Assembly (NCBI GenBank): GCA_027491845.1
Contig: JAOZGF010000239.1
Span: 1 to 6,630 of the forward strand
Source of the DNA: Thermoproteota archaeon
Lineage (GTDB): Archaea > Korarchaeota > JAOZGF01
Direction: 5' to 3'
DNA length: 6,630 nucleotides
Below the pieces are notes generated by a model. The model saw only the letters and a list, made by a program, of their open reading frames with translations, made no database searches and was not told the origin of the DNA. Positions 1-5,679 of the stretch are shown one piece after another. Positions within the stretch are counted from its first letter, which is position 1. Each line of letters opens with the position of its first letter. The position numbers were made by a program, and so were the translations under genes.

Positions 1-1071
1 AGAGTAGGGTTAAAGGGGACCGATGGAAGAGAAACTTTATTGAAAGCAATCAAAATGGGTGCAAAGCCACTAGCCCCTGGGAGAGCCGTTGAAACGTTGA
101 ATCTGCTTCGAGACGTTAAAAGAGCTTTTCAACTCTTTGTTTATCCAGGTTTAATGGGTGAAAAAGAGGCCTTAGATGCCGGATTTAAACCCAAGGTGCT
201 GGGCAATCTTTCCTCCGAAGAAACAACAGGTGAAGACACCGCCAGGGCCGCATACGAAATGGCTGAGCAACCTGTAGACCTACTGGTTTTCGTTGGAGGG
301 GACGGAACAGCTAGAGACATCCTTAGAGGACTGGAGAAATCAGGAAATACTGTTCCTGTTTTAGGGGTCCCATCAGGTGTTAAGATGCATTCAAGTGTTT
401 TCGCAGTAAACCCTGAAGCCGCTGCAAGGCTAATAAGGTCTTTTTTAAGGAAAAACCTTCCGTTGGAAACAGCTGAAGTAATGGATATAGATGAGGAGAG
501 TTTCAGGAAGGGTAGGCTGTCAGCAAGGCTATATGGGTACATGAAGACAATTCATGAACCCCAATTGATGCAGCCCACCAAAATAGCTAGTCCATCAACA
601 ACAGATGAAGTGGCAAATCAACTTGAAATAGCGGAATACATAGTTCGTGGAATGGAAAAGAACGTCATATACATTCTTGGGCCGGGTTCAACCTTAAACG
701 CCATAGGCAAAGTACTTGGAATAAAAAAAAGCCTACTTGGAGTTGACTTGGTTAGAAACGGAAAAATAATCTTGAAAGACGCCAATGAAAAACAAATCCT
801 AGAAGTGATTAAAAATAAACCAGCTAAGATCATAGTTACTCCAATCGGAGGTCAAGGTTTCATTTTCGGCAGGGGAAATCAGCAAATAAGCCCTGAAGTG
901 ATAAGGAAGGTCGGAATAAACAACATAATAATTATCTCCACCAGAAGGAAATTAAGCAACTTAAAGAAACTAAGGGTGGATACAGGCGATCCAGGGCTTG
1001 ACGAAAAACTAAGAATTCCCTTTAAAGTAATAACAGGGTGGAATGAAGAAAGAATGTTAGGAGTAGAGTGA
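1..1071 (+). CDS. ATP-NAD kinase family protein (COG3199 type), 5'-truncated by window edge
   Basis: Predicted NAD kinase of the archaeal COG3199 family, which would make NADP from NAD using ATP or polyphosphate in the cytosol. The frame is open to base 1: the first codons read RVGLKGTDG, the family's conserved N-terminal stretch that usually follows an NP-x-AG-x-GG motif. The true start is therefore outside the window, and the TTG at 40 is not the start. The nucleotide-kinase signature GGDGT is encoded at 295-309. Further family blocks follow in order: GVKMHSSVFAVNP (about 367-414), a GPGST loop (about 679-693), LLGVDLV, then TPIGGQGFIFGRGNQQ (about 838-888) and a closing IIIISTRRKL strand. 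The 356 visible codons are close to full family length, so only a short N-terminus is missing. The stop is TGA, and the DUF362 gene follows 35 nt later on the same strand. Family assignment is strong; NAD kinase activity itself is inferred. Confidence 0.93.
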   Translation, partial: RVGLKGTDGRETLLKAIKMGAKPLAPGRAVETLNLLRDVKRAFQLFVYPGLMGEKEALDAGFKPKVLGNLSSEETTGEDTARAAYEMAEQPVDLLVFVGGDGTARDILRGLEKSGNTVPVLGVPSGVKMHSSVFAVNPEAAARLIRSFLRKNLPLETAEVMDIDEESFRKGRLSARLYGYMKTIHEPQLMQPTKIASPSTTDEVANQLEIAEYIVRGMEKNVIYILGPGSTLNAIGKVLGIKKSLLGVDLVRNGKIILKDANEKQILEVIKNKPAKIIVTPIGGQGFIFGRGNQQISPEVIRKVGINNIIIISTRRKLSNLKKLRVDTGDPGLDEKLRIPFKVITGWNEERMLGVE

Positions 1072-1089
1072 GTAGAGTAAGTAGAGTAA
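1063..1089 (+). repeat. Three 9-nt tandem repeats, each ending in an in-frame stop codon
   Basis: The units GTAGAGTGA, GTAGAGTAA and GTAGAGTAA abut exactly. The first contains the last two codons and the TGA stop of the NAD kinase gene. The next two are in the same reading frame and each ends in TAA, giving three consecutive Val-Glu-stop units. The copies differ at one base. This looks like slippage duplication across the stop; a back-up stop function is only speculation. Confidence 0.9.
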
Positions 1090-1106
1090 AGGTAGATTAA
1101 AATAAG

Positions 1107-1925
1107 TTGACTAAACCAAAAGAGGGGTTAAAAAAGGGGTTAAAGTTGGGCGGAAAAAGCAGGGTGATCGTGGTTAAAGGGAAAAACCCATTGAAAATGG
1201 TTGAAGAAGGACTAAGTTACTTTTCCTGTCCCTCAAAGGAAATTGTTTTGAAACCCAACCTAATAAACCACCAGCCTCCTCCCACAACAACTCCCGTGAA
1301 AACGGTTGAGGCAGTGGCTAAGTATTTCTTGGAAAGCAACTTTGAGGTGTCCATAGCGGAAGGGTCTGGGTGGTCAGATACTCCGTATGCGTTCAAAAAA
1401 CTAGGCTATCAAGGATTAGCGGAAAGACATGGTGTTAAACTAATTGACCTAAACAGGGACACCTACATTAAAAAGAAAAATGAGGCTTCAATTGTTCTAA
1501 AAGAATTCTGGATTCCTTCCTCCTTGAAAAATAAATACCTAATTTCAATCCCTGTTTTAAAGGAACACTCCATAACCACAGTGACCCTTTCAATGAAGAA
1601 CATGTTAGGAGCAGCTCCACCAAACAAGAACATTGTGGCAAGGAAGGGAGACCTCCACAGAATAGGGATAAACGAAAGCATTGTCGACATAAATCTTTAC
1701 CTCAAACCAAACCTAGCAATCATAGACGGAATAGAAGCAGGCCTGGGAGGGGAACTCAACTCTAAACCTAAGAAAACCAATGTAATGATTTTCTCTGACG
1801 ACCTGGTTGCAGCTGACTCTGCAGGGGCCAAATTCTTAGGGTATGACCCCATGAAAATCAGGCACATCAGGCTGGCGATGGAGAAAGGGCTAGGTAGCTT
1901 AAAGTATGAGGAAGTTGAAGTTTAG
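1107..1925 (+). CDS. DUF362 domain protein
   Basis: A 272-residue DUF362 (COG2006) family protein of unknown biochemical function. Recognisable blocks are KPNLI (residues 49-53), AEGSG (84-88), a SMKNMLG block (162-168), DLH (182-184), VDINLYLKPNLAIIDG (193-208) and ADSAGAKFLGYDP (236-248). These form the usual DUF362 core. There is no Cys-rich ferredoxin extension, unlike some relatives, so this is the stand-alone form. It has no signal peptide and is predicted cytosolic. The start used is TTG at 1107. TTG at 1146 is a serious alternative: AAGGGG sits 6 nt before it, and it would give the short N-terminus typical of the family (about 7 residues before VIVVKG). The basic Gly-Leu-Lys-rich leader is encoded by a 12-nt duplication. 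The gene probably shares a transcript with the NAD kinase gene 35 nt upstream. It ends in TAG, within a small hairpin (GAAGT-TTAG-ACTTC, 1917-1930). Confidence 0.88.
   Translation: MTKPKEGLKKGLKLGGKSRVIVVKGKNPLKMVEEGLSYFSCPSKEIVLKPNLINHQPPPTTTPVKTVEAVAKYFLESNFEVSIAEGSGWSDTPYAFKKLGYQGLAERHGVKLIDLNRDTYIKKKNEASIVLKEFWIPSSLKNKYLISIPVLKEHSITTVTLSMKNMLGAAPPNKNIVARKGDLHRIGINESIVDINLYLKPNLAIIDGIEAGLGGELNSKPKKTNVMIFSDDLVAADSAGAKFLGYDPMKIRHIRLAMEKGLGSLKYEEVEV
1124..1145 (+). repeat. 12-nt in-frame tandem duplication at the DUF362 N-terminus
   Basis: GGGGTTAAAAAA is followed directly by GGGGTTAAAG. If translated it lies within the peptide EGLKKGLKLGG. It falls between the two candidate TTG starts (1107 and 1146), so it is either an odd basic N-terminal tail or a duplicated Shine-Dalgarno-like purine tract upstream of the 1146 start. 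Confidence 0.7.
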
Positions 1926-1969
1926 ACTTCCAGTTTTCCAAACAGAACAAATGAACTACTCTTACTAAC

Positions 1970-2494
1970 TCAACTTTTTAGCTCAATAAAGAAGACGCAG
2001 GACTCACTGTTCCACCATTTGCACTCCTCCTCAAAGCATTCCACACCTTTTCCTGTTAGTTCTTCAAATAAGTTTTTTAGGAACCCCTCCATGTATTTGC
2101 AAGGCCTCACCTTCGCCCCCTCCAAAGGACTGTTTAACCACCTTATTTTAATGTAATCATTATTTCTCTCCTTTACTTCAAGTTTACCCCATCCAGTATA
2201 CCTGAAAACCTAAAGTATCTTGCCCACTTCCCTCCAAGGATCACTTACTTGGACCAACTTCTTTATGCATTGGGCAGCGGATTTTCCAGCATGCCTCCCG
2301 AATCTCAGGAGAAAAATGCCTATTCCCTTTTCCCCGATAATGTCCCCAACTTCCTCTATTATCCCTTTCATGTTTTCTTCTTCAGTTATGAAGATTCTTT
2401 TCCCAGCCAGCCTTATTACTCCCTCCTCTGAATCCATTTCAACATGGGTGAGGAAAGGCTTCAACAGTGGTATTAATTTAAGAACTTTGCTCAT
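1970..2494 (-). pseudogene. V4R-domain (predicted small-ligand/hydrocarbon-binding) protein interrupted by one in-frame TAG
   Basis: ATG at 2494 is preceded by a strong GGAGGA site (2501-2506) with a 6-nt spacer. The first 94 codons include FLLRFGRHAGKSAAQ, the helix typical of V4R (4-vinyl reductase) domains. A TAG at 2210-2212 then stops the frame. Translation beyond it in the same frame runs 79 more codons to TGA at 1970-1972 and contains the rest of the domain: GWGKLEV (residues 101-107 counting the TAG as 95), CKYMEGFLKNLFEELTGKG (132-150), and further cysteines at 153, 158 and 166, ending SCVFFIEL. The Cys pattern and GWGK motif are family hallmarks. The total of 174 residues fits a single-domain V4R protein, so nothing is missing except the one codon. 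V4R domains act as small-molecule sensors or binding proteins; the ligand here is unknown. It may be a recent nonsense mutant, a sequencing error or an amber-readthrough gene. The short 94-residue product alone would lack all four cysteines. Confidence 0.85.
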
Positions 2495-2560
2495 GATTGT
2501 TCCTCCAAAAATTTAGTGTAAACCTCAATTTTTAGCGTGTCCCAAAAAAGTCTTACTGAA

Positions 2561-2575
2561 AAACTTAAACCTTTT
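2561..2575 (-). promoter_or_regulatory. Candidate TATA/BRE for the V4R gene
   Basis: On the minus strand the sequence reads AAAAGG followed by TTTAAGTTT, a BRE-like purine tract plus a TATA-like box. It lies about 67 nt before the ATG at 2494. A start site about 25 nt downstream (near 2538) would leave a leader of roughly 45 nt carrying the GGAGGA site. This suggests the gene can be transcribed independently of the aldo/keto reductase upstream. Called by eye only. Confidence 0.4.
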
Positions 2576-2610
2576 CCCAACAAATTCTCCGCGTAATTGT
2601 TTCTGGTTTG

Positions 2611-2640
2611 AAAAAATGTGGAAGGAATAAAAAATAAGAA
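2611..2640 (-). terminator. T-rich candidate terminator after the aldo/keto reductase gene
   Basis: On the minus strand this stretch reads as T runs (TTCTTATTTTTTATTCC and, further on, ATTTTTT) starting about 28 nt past the reductase stop at 2668. Intrinsic archaeal termination commonly uses such T tracts. There is no clear hairpin. Confidence 0.35.
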
Positions 2641-2667
2641 ATACTTGTTTGAGAGAGGAAAAACATT

Positions 2668-3579
2668 TTACGCAACTTTGTCAATCATTTTAAGTTCTTC
2701 TGCGCTTAAACTGAATGTACTGTTTACATTTAACACAAGTTGCTTGACTTTTTTTGCTCCCGGTATTGCAACAACGTTTTGGTGTCTAGTTACCCAACTT
2801 AACGCTATCTGTGAAATTTCTTTGTTTTTCTCCCTTGCTATTTCGCTTAACACCGGAAGAATTCTTCCAAGTTTTTTAGTTACCCTGCCGTAGTAAAAGA
2901 AGAGCCCTATCCTTCTTTTCCATGTTCTAGGCATCCTATTCCTTCCATACTTACCTGTCAGCAGTCCTTGGGCCAAGGGACTGTATGCTAAGACGCATAT
3001 TTTTTCTTTCAAGCAATATGGGATAATGTTTCTTTCAATTTTCCTCTCCAACAGGTTATAATGAACTTGGACGGCTGATACGTCGTGTTTCTTCAACATT
3101 TCCCTTGTTTCCCTAAGTTGCCTAAGAGAAAAATTGCTTAGACCAATGGAAAGCACTTTGCCTTCATCAACAAGTTTTTCCATCGCTTTCAGAACACTCC
3201 TCAGGAAAAAGCGTGGAATGGGCCAATGAATAAAGTATAGATCAACATAATCCGTACCTAACCGTTTTAGGCTCCTGTCAATAGCTTTCATTGCTTGTTT
3301 ATAGGTTAAACGTGTGACCCAAAGCTTTGTAGCGACCACCACATTTTCCCTAGAACCTCCAATAGCCTCGCCCACAATTTTCTCTGACAATCCGCCTCCA
3401 TAGGTTTCAGCAGTGTCTATGAAATTAACCCCCAGTTCCAAGGCCTTTCTTATTAGGTTAATGGCCTCATTCTCCCCGAATTCACTTCCCCACCCCCAAT
3501 AACCTGATCCTATTTGCCATGTTCCCAAGCCTATCTTTGAAATTTTCAAGCCACTTCTCCCTAATTCAACGTATTTCAT
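2668..3579 (-). CDS. Aldo/keto reductase family oxidoreductase
   Basis: A 303-residue NAD(P)H-dependent aldo/keto reductase with the (beta/alpha)8-barrel signature order. It opens with the standard MKYVELGRSGLKISKIGLGT. The catalytic tetrad is visible as Asp55 (FIDTAETYG), Tyr60, Lys85 (VATKLW) and His118 (YFIHWP). The cofactor-end motifs SIGLSNFS, VLAYSPLAQGLLTGKY and the phosphate-binding VAIPGAKK near the C-terminus are present, and length is normal. ATG at 3579 is chosen because GGGAAGGA lies 6 nt upstream and the protein then begins exactly at the family N-terminus. An in-frame TTG at 3606 would add nine residues without a comparable ribosome site. The natural substrate (an aldehyde, ketone or sugar) cannot be told from sequence. 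It is transcribed away from the MBL hydrolase gene and towards the V4R gene 173 nt downstream. Confidence 0.95.
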   Translation of the reverse strand: MKYVELGRSGLKISKIGLGTWQIGSGYWGWGSEFGENEAINLIRKALELGVNFIDTAETYGGGLSEKIVGEAIGGSRENVVVATKLWVTRLTYKQAMKAIDRSLKRLGTDYVDLYFIHWPIPRFFLRSVLKAMEKLVDEGKVLSIGLSNFSLRQLRETREMLKKHDVSAVQVHYNLLERKIERNIIPYCLKEKICVLAYSPLAQGLLTGKYGRNRMPRTWKRRIGLFFYYGRVTKKLGRILPVLSEIAREKNKEISQIALSWVTRHQNVVAIPGAKKVKQLVLNVNSTFSLSAEELKMIDKVA

Positions 3580-3690
3580 AAAGATTCCTTCCCTTAAGGA
3601 TTTCAACTGCTAAAAAAAGGATCAAATAAAAATTTTTAAGGCACTACTAAACTTTTCTTTCCTTAATCCTTCCCTAAAATCGAGTAAAGG

Positions 3691-3698
3691 TTTTATAG
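3691..3698 (+). promoter_or_regulatory. Candidate TATA box in the divergent AKR/MBL promoter region
   Basis: TTTTATAG follows the purine tract GTAAAGG (3684-3690), a plausible plus-strand BRE/TATA for the MBL gene. Read on the minus strand the same bases give CTATAAAA, which could equally serve the reductase. Other A/T candidates are TTAATATT at 3752-3759 (plus) and the A/T block at 3624-3642 (minus). The whole 3580-3815 spacer contains no credible gene. The choice among these boxes is uncertain. Confidence 0.35.
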
Positions 3699-3815
3699 TA
3701 TTATTGGATGCTGTAAGTTTAATTTTAGGCATGTTGTTTCAAGGAAATCGCTTAATATTTCCTAGAAAATTTTAACTTCACCTTTAACTTGTTCAAAGCC
3801 GTTGAGGTCCTGGGG

Positions 3816-4721
3816 ATGAGTTTCATTGTTTATAATAAGAGTCTACGTTTGATCGAGTTAAAGCCGGATATTGAGGGCTTCACTGAAATACTTGGCGCCT
3901 GGCTGCTTAGTTGGAACGGGAAAAATGCTTTGATCGATGTGGGCCCTGACTCAACTGCAGAATCCCTGTTAAACCTTCTTTCCGAAAAAGGAATAAACAG
4001 GATTGACTACATTTTTTTAACCCACATACATTTAGATCACGGAGGAGGAACAGGAACAATCGTTGAAGAGTTCCCACATGTAAAGGTAGTGTGTCATGAG
4101 AGAGGAATCAGGCATTTAGTTGATCCCTCTCTTTTATGGATGAAAAGTAAGAAGGTTCTAGGTGAAGTTGCCTTAAAATACGGAGAACCCAGGCCTGTAC
4201 CCCAGGAAAACATTTCTAATTTAAGGAAAGCGAGGCTGGGAAACAGGTACATTAGGATTGTTGAAACACTGGGCCACGCGCCACATCACCAATGTTACGT
4301 GGTTGGTGAATACCTTTTTTCAGGTGACGCGGCAGGAGTTTATCTTGAACATGCCCCATCGCTTTACCTTAGACCAACAACTCCACCTGTCCTCTACCTT
4401 GAAGAAGCCTTGAAAAGCATTGACAAACTAATTGGACTAGGCAGAAAACTAATTTGTTTCGGTCACTTCGGAATGCACAGGGACTCTTTAAAGATGCTTA
4501 AGCTTCATAGGCAACAACTCTTGTTGTGGAGGAATATTATTGACAGGGAAATGAAGAGATCCCATTTAACCGAGGAGAACTTGATTAAAAACTGTGCTGA
4601 AGCCTTAATTAAGGGAGATCCGCTGTTAAAGGCCATTGAAGTTTTCCCTGAGGAAGTTAGGAGAAGGGAGGAATGGTTTATCAGGAACAGTGTACTCGGC
4701 TTTATGGAAAGAAGGACTTGA
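3816..4721 (+). CDS. Metallo-beta-lactamase-fold hydrolase
   Basis: A 301-residue MBL-fold metallohydrolase, probably cytosolic. The metal-binding set is complete: THIHLDHGG supplies His70, His72, Asp74 and His75, followed by His154 (LGHAPHH), Asp171 (FSGDAAG) and His217 (CFGHFGMH). A dinuclear metal site (zinc or iron) is therefore expected. The N-terminal strand block ALIDVGPDST is typical of the fold. About 80 helical, charged residues follow the last metal ligand. The overall form resembles stand-alone archaeal MBL hydrolases rather than RNA-processing CPSF/RNase J types, as no beta-CASP insertion is seen. Substrate is unknown. The start at ATG 3816 is preferred because GAGGT (3804-3808) lies 7 nt upstream. 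An in-frame TTG at 3789 would add nine residues but has only pyrimidine-rich sequence before it. The gene is divergent from the aldo/keto reductase. Confidence 0.92.
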   Translation: MSFIVYNKSLRLIELKPDIEGFTEILGAWLLSWNGKNALIDVGPDSTAESLLNLLSEKGINRIDYIFLTHIHLDHGGGTGTIVEEFPHVKVVCHERGIRHLVDPSLLWMKSKKVLGEVALKYGEPRPVPQENISNLRKARLGNRYIRIVETLGHAPHHQCYVVGEYLFSGDAAGVYLEHAPSLYLRPTTPPVLYLEEALKSIDKLIGLGRKLICFGHFGMHRDSLKMLKLHRQQLLLWRNIIDREMKRSHLTEENLIKNCAEALIKGDPLLKAIEVFPEEVRRREEWFIRNSVLGFMERRT

Positions 4722-4724
4722 AAA

Positions 4725-4811
4725 ACTCCTTTTACTTTTATGGAAGCACTGTCACAACATTTTTGGAAAAATTTTGAAATTTTGAAATTTTGAAAAATTT
4801 TTTAAAAAAAG
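4725..4811. terminator. Bidirectional A/T-rich terminator region between convergent genes
   Basis: The region lies between the MBL stop (4721) and the convergent stop at 4847. Plus-strand T runs (CCTTTTACTTTTAT at about 4728-4741, and a T7 run at 4797-4803) and minus-strand T runs (the A7 run at 4804-4810 read in reverse) flank an AAAATTTT-type core that can fold on itself. Placement and composition fit termination from both sides. Confidence 0.45.
4771..4794. repeat. Three perfect 8-nt tandem repeats (ATTTTGAA)
   Basis: ATTTTGAA occurs three times end to end, preceded by a degenerate copy (ATTTTTGGA) at about 4760 and followed by AAATTTTTTT. It lies in the convergent intergenic spacer and is probably a slippage-prone A/T repeat within the terminator. 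Confidence 0.85.
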
Positions 4812-4825
4812 GAAAGAGAGGAGGT

Positions 4826-4843
4826 GTTGAGCTAGTTGAGCTA
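4826..4843. repeat. Two 9-nt tandem repeats carrying extra in-frame stops past the secreted-protein gene
   Basis: GTTGAGCTA occurs twice in direct succession. Read on the minus strand, continuing the frame of the gene that stops at 4847, the sequence after TAA is ACC-TAG-CTC-AAC-TAG-CTC-AAC, so each copy supplies another in-frame TAG. The 9-nt period and the stop in each unit match the repeat at 1063-1089. Confidence 0.85.
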
Positions 4844-4846
4844 GGT

Positions 4847-5377
4847 TTAGACGCCGTACTTGTAGCGATAGGTGAGGAGGGAAAGTCTCCAGTAAAGTTT
4901 GTCTGTGTCCCTGAATCCTCCAGTAACATCCATCAACGTTCCTTCATGGGTTCTCCTTCTATCCTTTGAGTGAAGTATAAAGTAGACTTTCTGTCCATCA
5001 TCTTTTTCGCCGTAACCCTCATAGTTCGCCGTTCTCGTAATCTTGTTATAAACCCCTCTATCCCATTCCTTCTTTATTTTGTAAGTTGTTTCGTTAACTT
5101 CTATGTAGCCTGATTTAACTTTGAAAAACACCAGGCTGCCTACAACTTCTCTTACCTCCACGACGAGTTCAAGTGAAGCTGATGTAACTATTGTTTCGCC
5201 GTTAACCTTCGTTCTCGCCTGTCCTGCAACAGTTGCAACCATGAATACGTCTCCAGGGTTAGCGTTCATCATTGGGTCACTTGCGAGTGAAATCGTTATT
5301 ATTTGGGCACTGAACAATAAAAGGAGTGCAGTTACTGTTAATCCAACCACTTTAACGGAATTCTTCATTTGTTTCAT
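4847..5377 (-). CDS. Secreted or membrane-anchored protein of unknown function
   Basis: A 176-residue protein I cannot assign to a named family. It begins with a short basic stretch (MKQMKNSVK), then a hydrophobic segment at about residues 10-31 rich in Leu, Val and Ile. This is a signal peptide or N-terminal anchor, with possible cleavage near LAS-DP (31-35). The mature part is strand-rich, with alternating hydrophobic and polar residues (for example SLELVVEVREVVGSLVFFKVK at 68-88), and ends with several Tyr and Arg. It has no cysteines and no catalytic motif that I recognise. Such sequences suggest a small extracytoplasmic beta domain. Two starts are possible: ATG 5377, or ATG 5368 three codons in, for which AGGGGATGA upstream makes a better-spaced ribosome site. 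The stop is TAA, followed by repeated in-frame TAGs. The gene is convergent with the MBL gene. Confidence 0.75.
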   Translation of the reverse strand: MKQMKNSVKVVGLTVTALLLLFSAQIITISLASDPMMNANPGDVFMVATVAGQARTKVNGETIVTSASLELVVEVREVVGSLVFFKVKSGYIEVNETTYKIKKEWDRGVYNKITRTANYEGYGEKDDGQKVYFILHSKDRRRTHEGTLMDVTGGFRDTDKLYWRLSLLTYRYKYGV

Positions 5378-5412
5378 CCCCTATGCTAATTGTTGTTGAT
5401 CGTTTAGATTGG

Positions 5413-5426
5413 AGGGTTAAAAAAGA
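5413..5426 (-). promoter_or_regulatory. Weak candidate TATA element for the secreted-protein gene
   Basis: On the minus strand this reads CTCTTTTTTAACCC, about 36-49 nt before ATG 5377. That position could support a short leader. The match is only A/T richness at a sensible distance. Confidence 0.25.
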
Positions 5427-5464
5427 GACGCATACACGATTTACATTCGCGATGTTCACCAATC

Positions 5465-5488
5465 ATGAAAGAGCACTTGCTTTTTCAT
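5465..5488 (+). other. Stem-loop in the 375-nt intergenic region
   Basis: ATGAAAGAGCA (5465-5475) can pair with TGCTTTTTCAT (5478-5488). As plus-strand RNA every position pairs (one G-U), giving ten base pairs around an ACUU loop. On the minus strand the G-U becomes a C-A mismatch, so the plus strand is the better RNA. No protein gene covers it. It could be part of a small RNA, a terminator stem or a protein-binding site. Confidence 0.5.
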
Positions 5489-5564
5489 TTGTATGAGGCG
5501 TGAAAATTTTGATTTTAATTGTAAAGAAGAAATTTTGATGGAGCACAAAACGAAATTCCCGAAA

Positions 5565-5592
5565 GCTTAACTTCACGTGTTAACGTGTAAGC
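5565..5592 (+). other. Second intergenic stem-loop containing GTGTTAACG
   Basis: GCTTA (5565-5569) pairs with TAAGC (5588-5592), and CACG (5574-5577) pairs with CGTG (5584-5587), with a four-base ACTT bulge on the 5' side and a TGTTAA loop. The motif GTGTTAACG (5577-5585) sits in its centre and recurs at 5634-5642. It could act as RNA structure or as a dyad DNA operator. Confidence 0.45.
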
Positions 5593-5642
5593 TAAAAACC
5601 TGAATTTCTCAGCTGATTGAGCTCTAGTTTTAAGTGTTAACG
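5577..5642. repeat. GTGTTAACG direct-repeat pair upstream of the winged-helix gene
   Basis: GTGTTAACG is found at 5577-5585 and again at 5634-5642, start to start 57 nt. Each carries the palindrome GTTAAC. They lie 110-175 nt upstream of the ATG of a DNA-binding protein gene, a location where an autoregulatory site would be expected. Function is inferred only. Confidence 0.4.
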
Positions 5643-5651
5643 CGAAAAAAA

Positions 5652-5679
5652 GGGTTATTTTAAATGGGTTGTTTTAAAT
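5652..5679 (+). promoter_or_regulatory. Tandem 14-bp duplication with TATA-like cores before the winged-helix gene
   Basis: GGGTTATTTTAAAT (5652-5665) is followed at once by GGGTTGTTTTAAAT (5666-5679), differing at one base. Each copy has a TTTTAAAT core resembling an archaeal TATA box. A start about 25-30 nt past the second copy (near 5700) would leave a leader of about 50 nt before ATG 5753. The repeat is certain; the promoter role is likely but unproven. Confidence 0.5.

Noticed and set aside
141..542. Minus-strand ORF of 133 codons inside the NAD kinase gene
   Set aside because: It is antisense to the conserved GGDGT and GVKMHSS regions and its Ser/Pro-rich translation is typical of a shadow frame.
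2210..2212. Pyrrolysine insertion as the primary explanation for the V4R amber codon
   Set aside because: No pyl gene is visible, the DUF362 gene uses TAG as a real stop, and V4R proteins are not known to me as pyrrolysine proteins. Kept only as an alternative.
2220..2516. Plus-strand ORFs opposite the V4R gene
   Set aside because: They mirror a minus-strand gene that has a strong ribosome site and a recognisable domain. Their own translations are rich in Pro and Ser and show no family features.
4738..4929. Minus-strand ORF across the A/T-rich spacer
   Set aside because: It is largely the translation of the ATTTTGAA repeats and overlaps the end of the secreted-protein gene in another frame. 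It has no ribosome site.
5121..5399. Plus-strand ORF opposite the secreted-protein gene
   Set aside because: It is a shadow of the signal peptide and strand region on the minus strand; Thr/Ser-rich with no motif.
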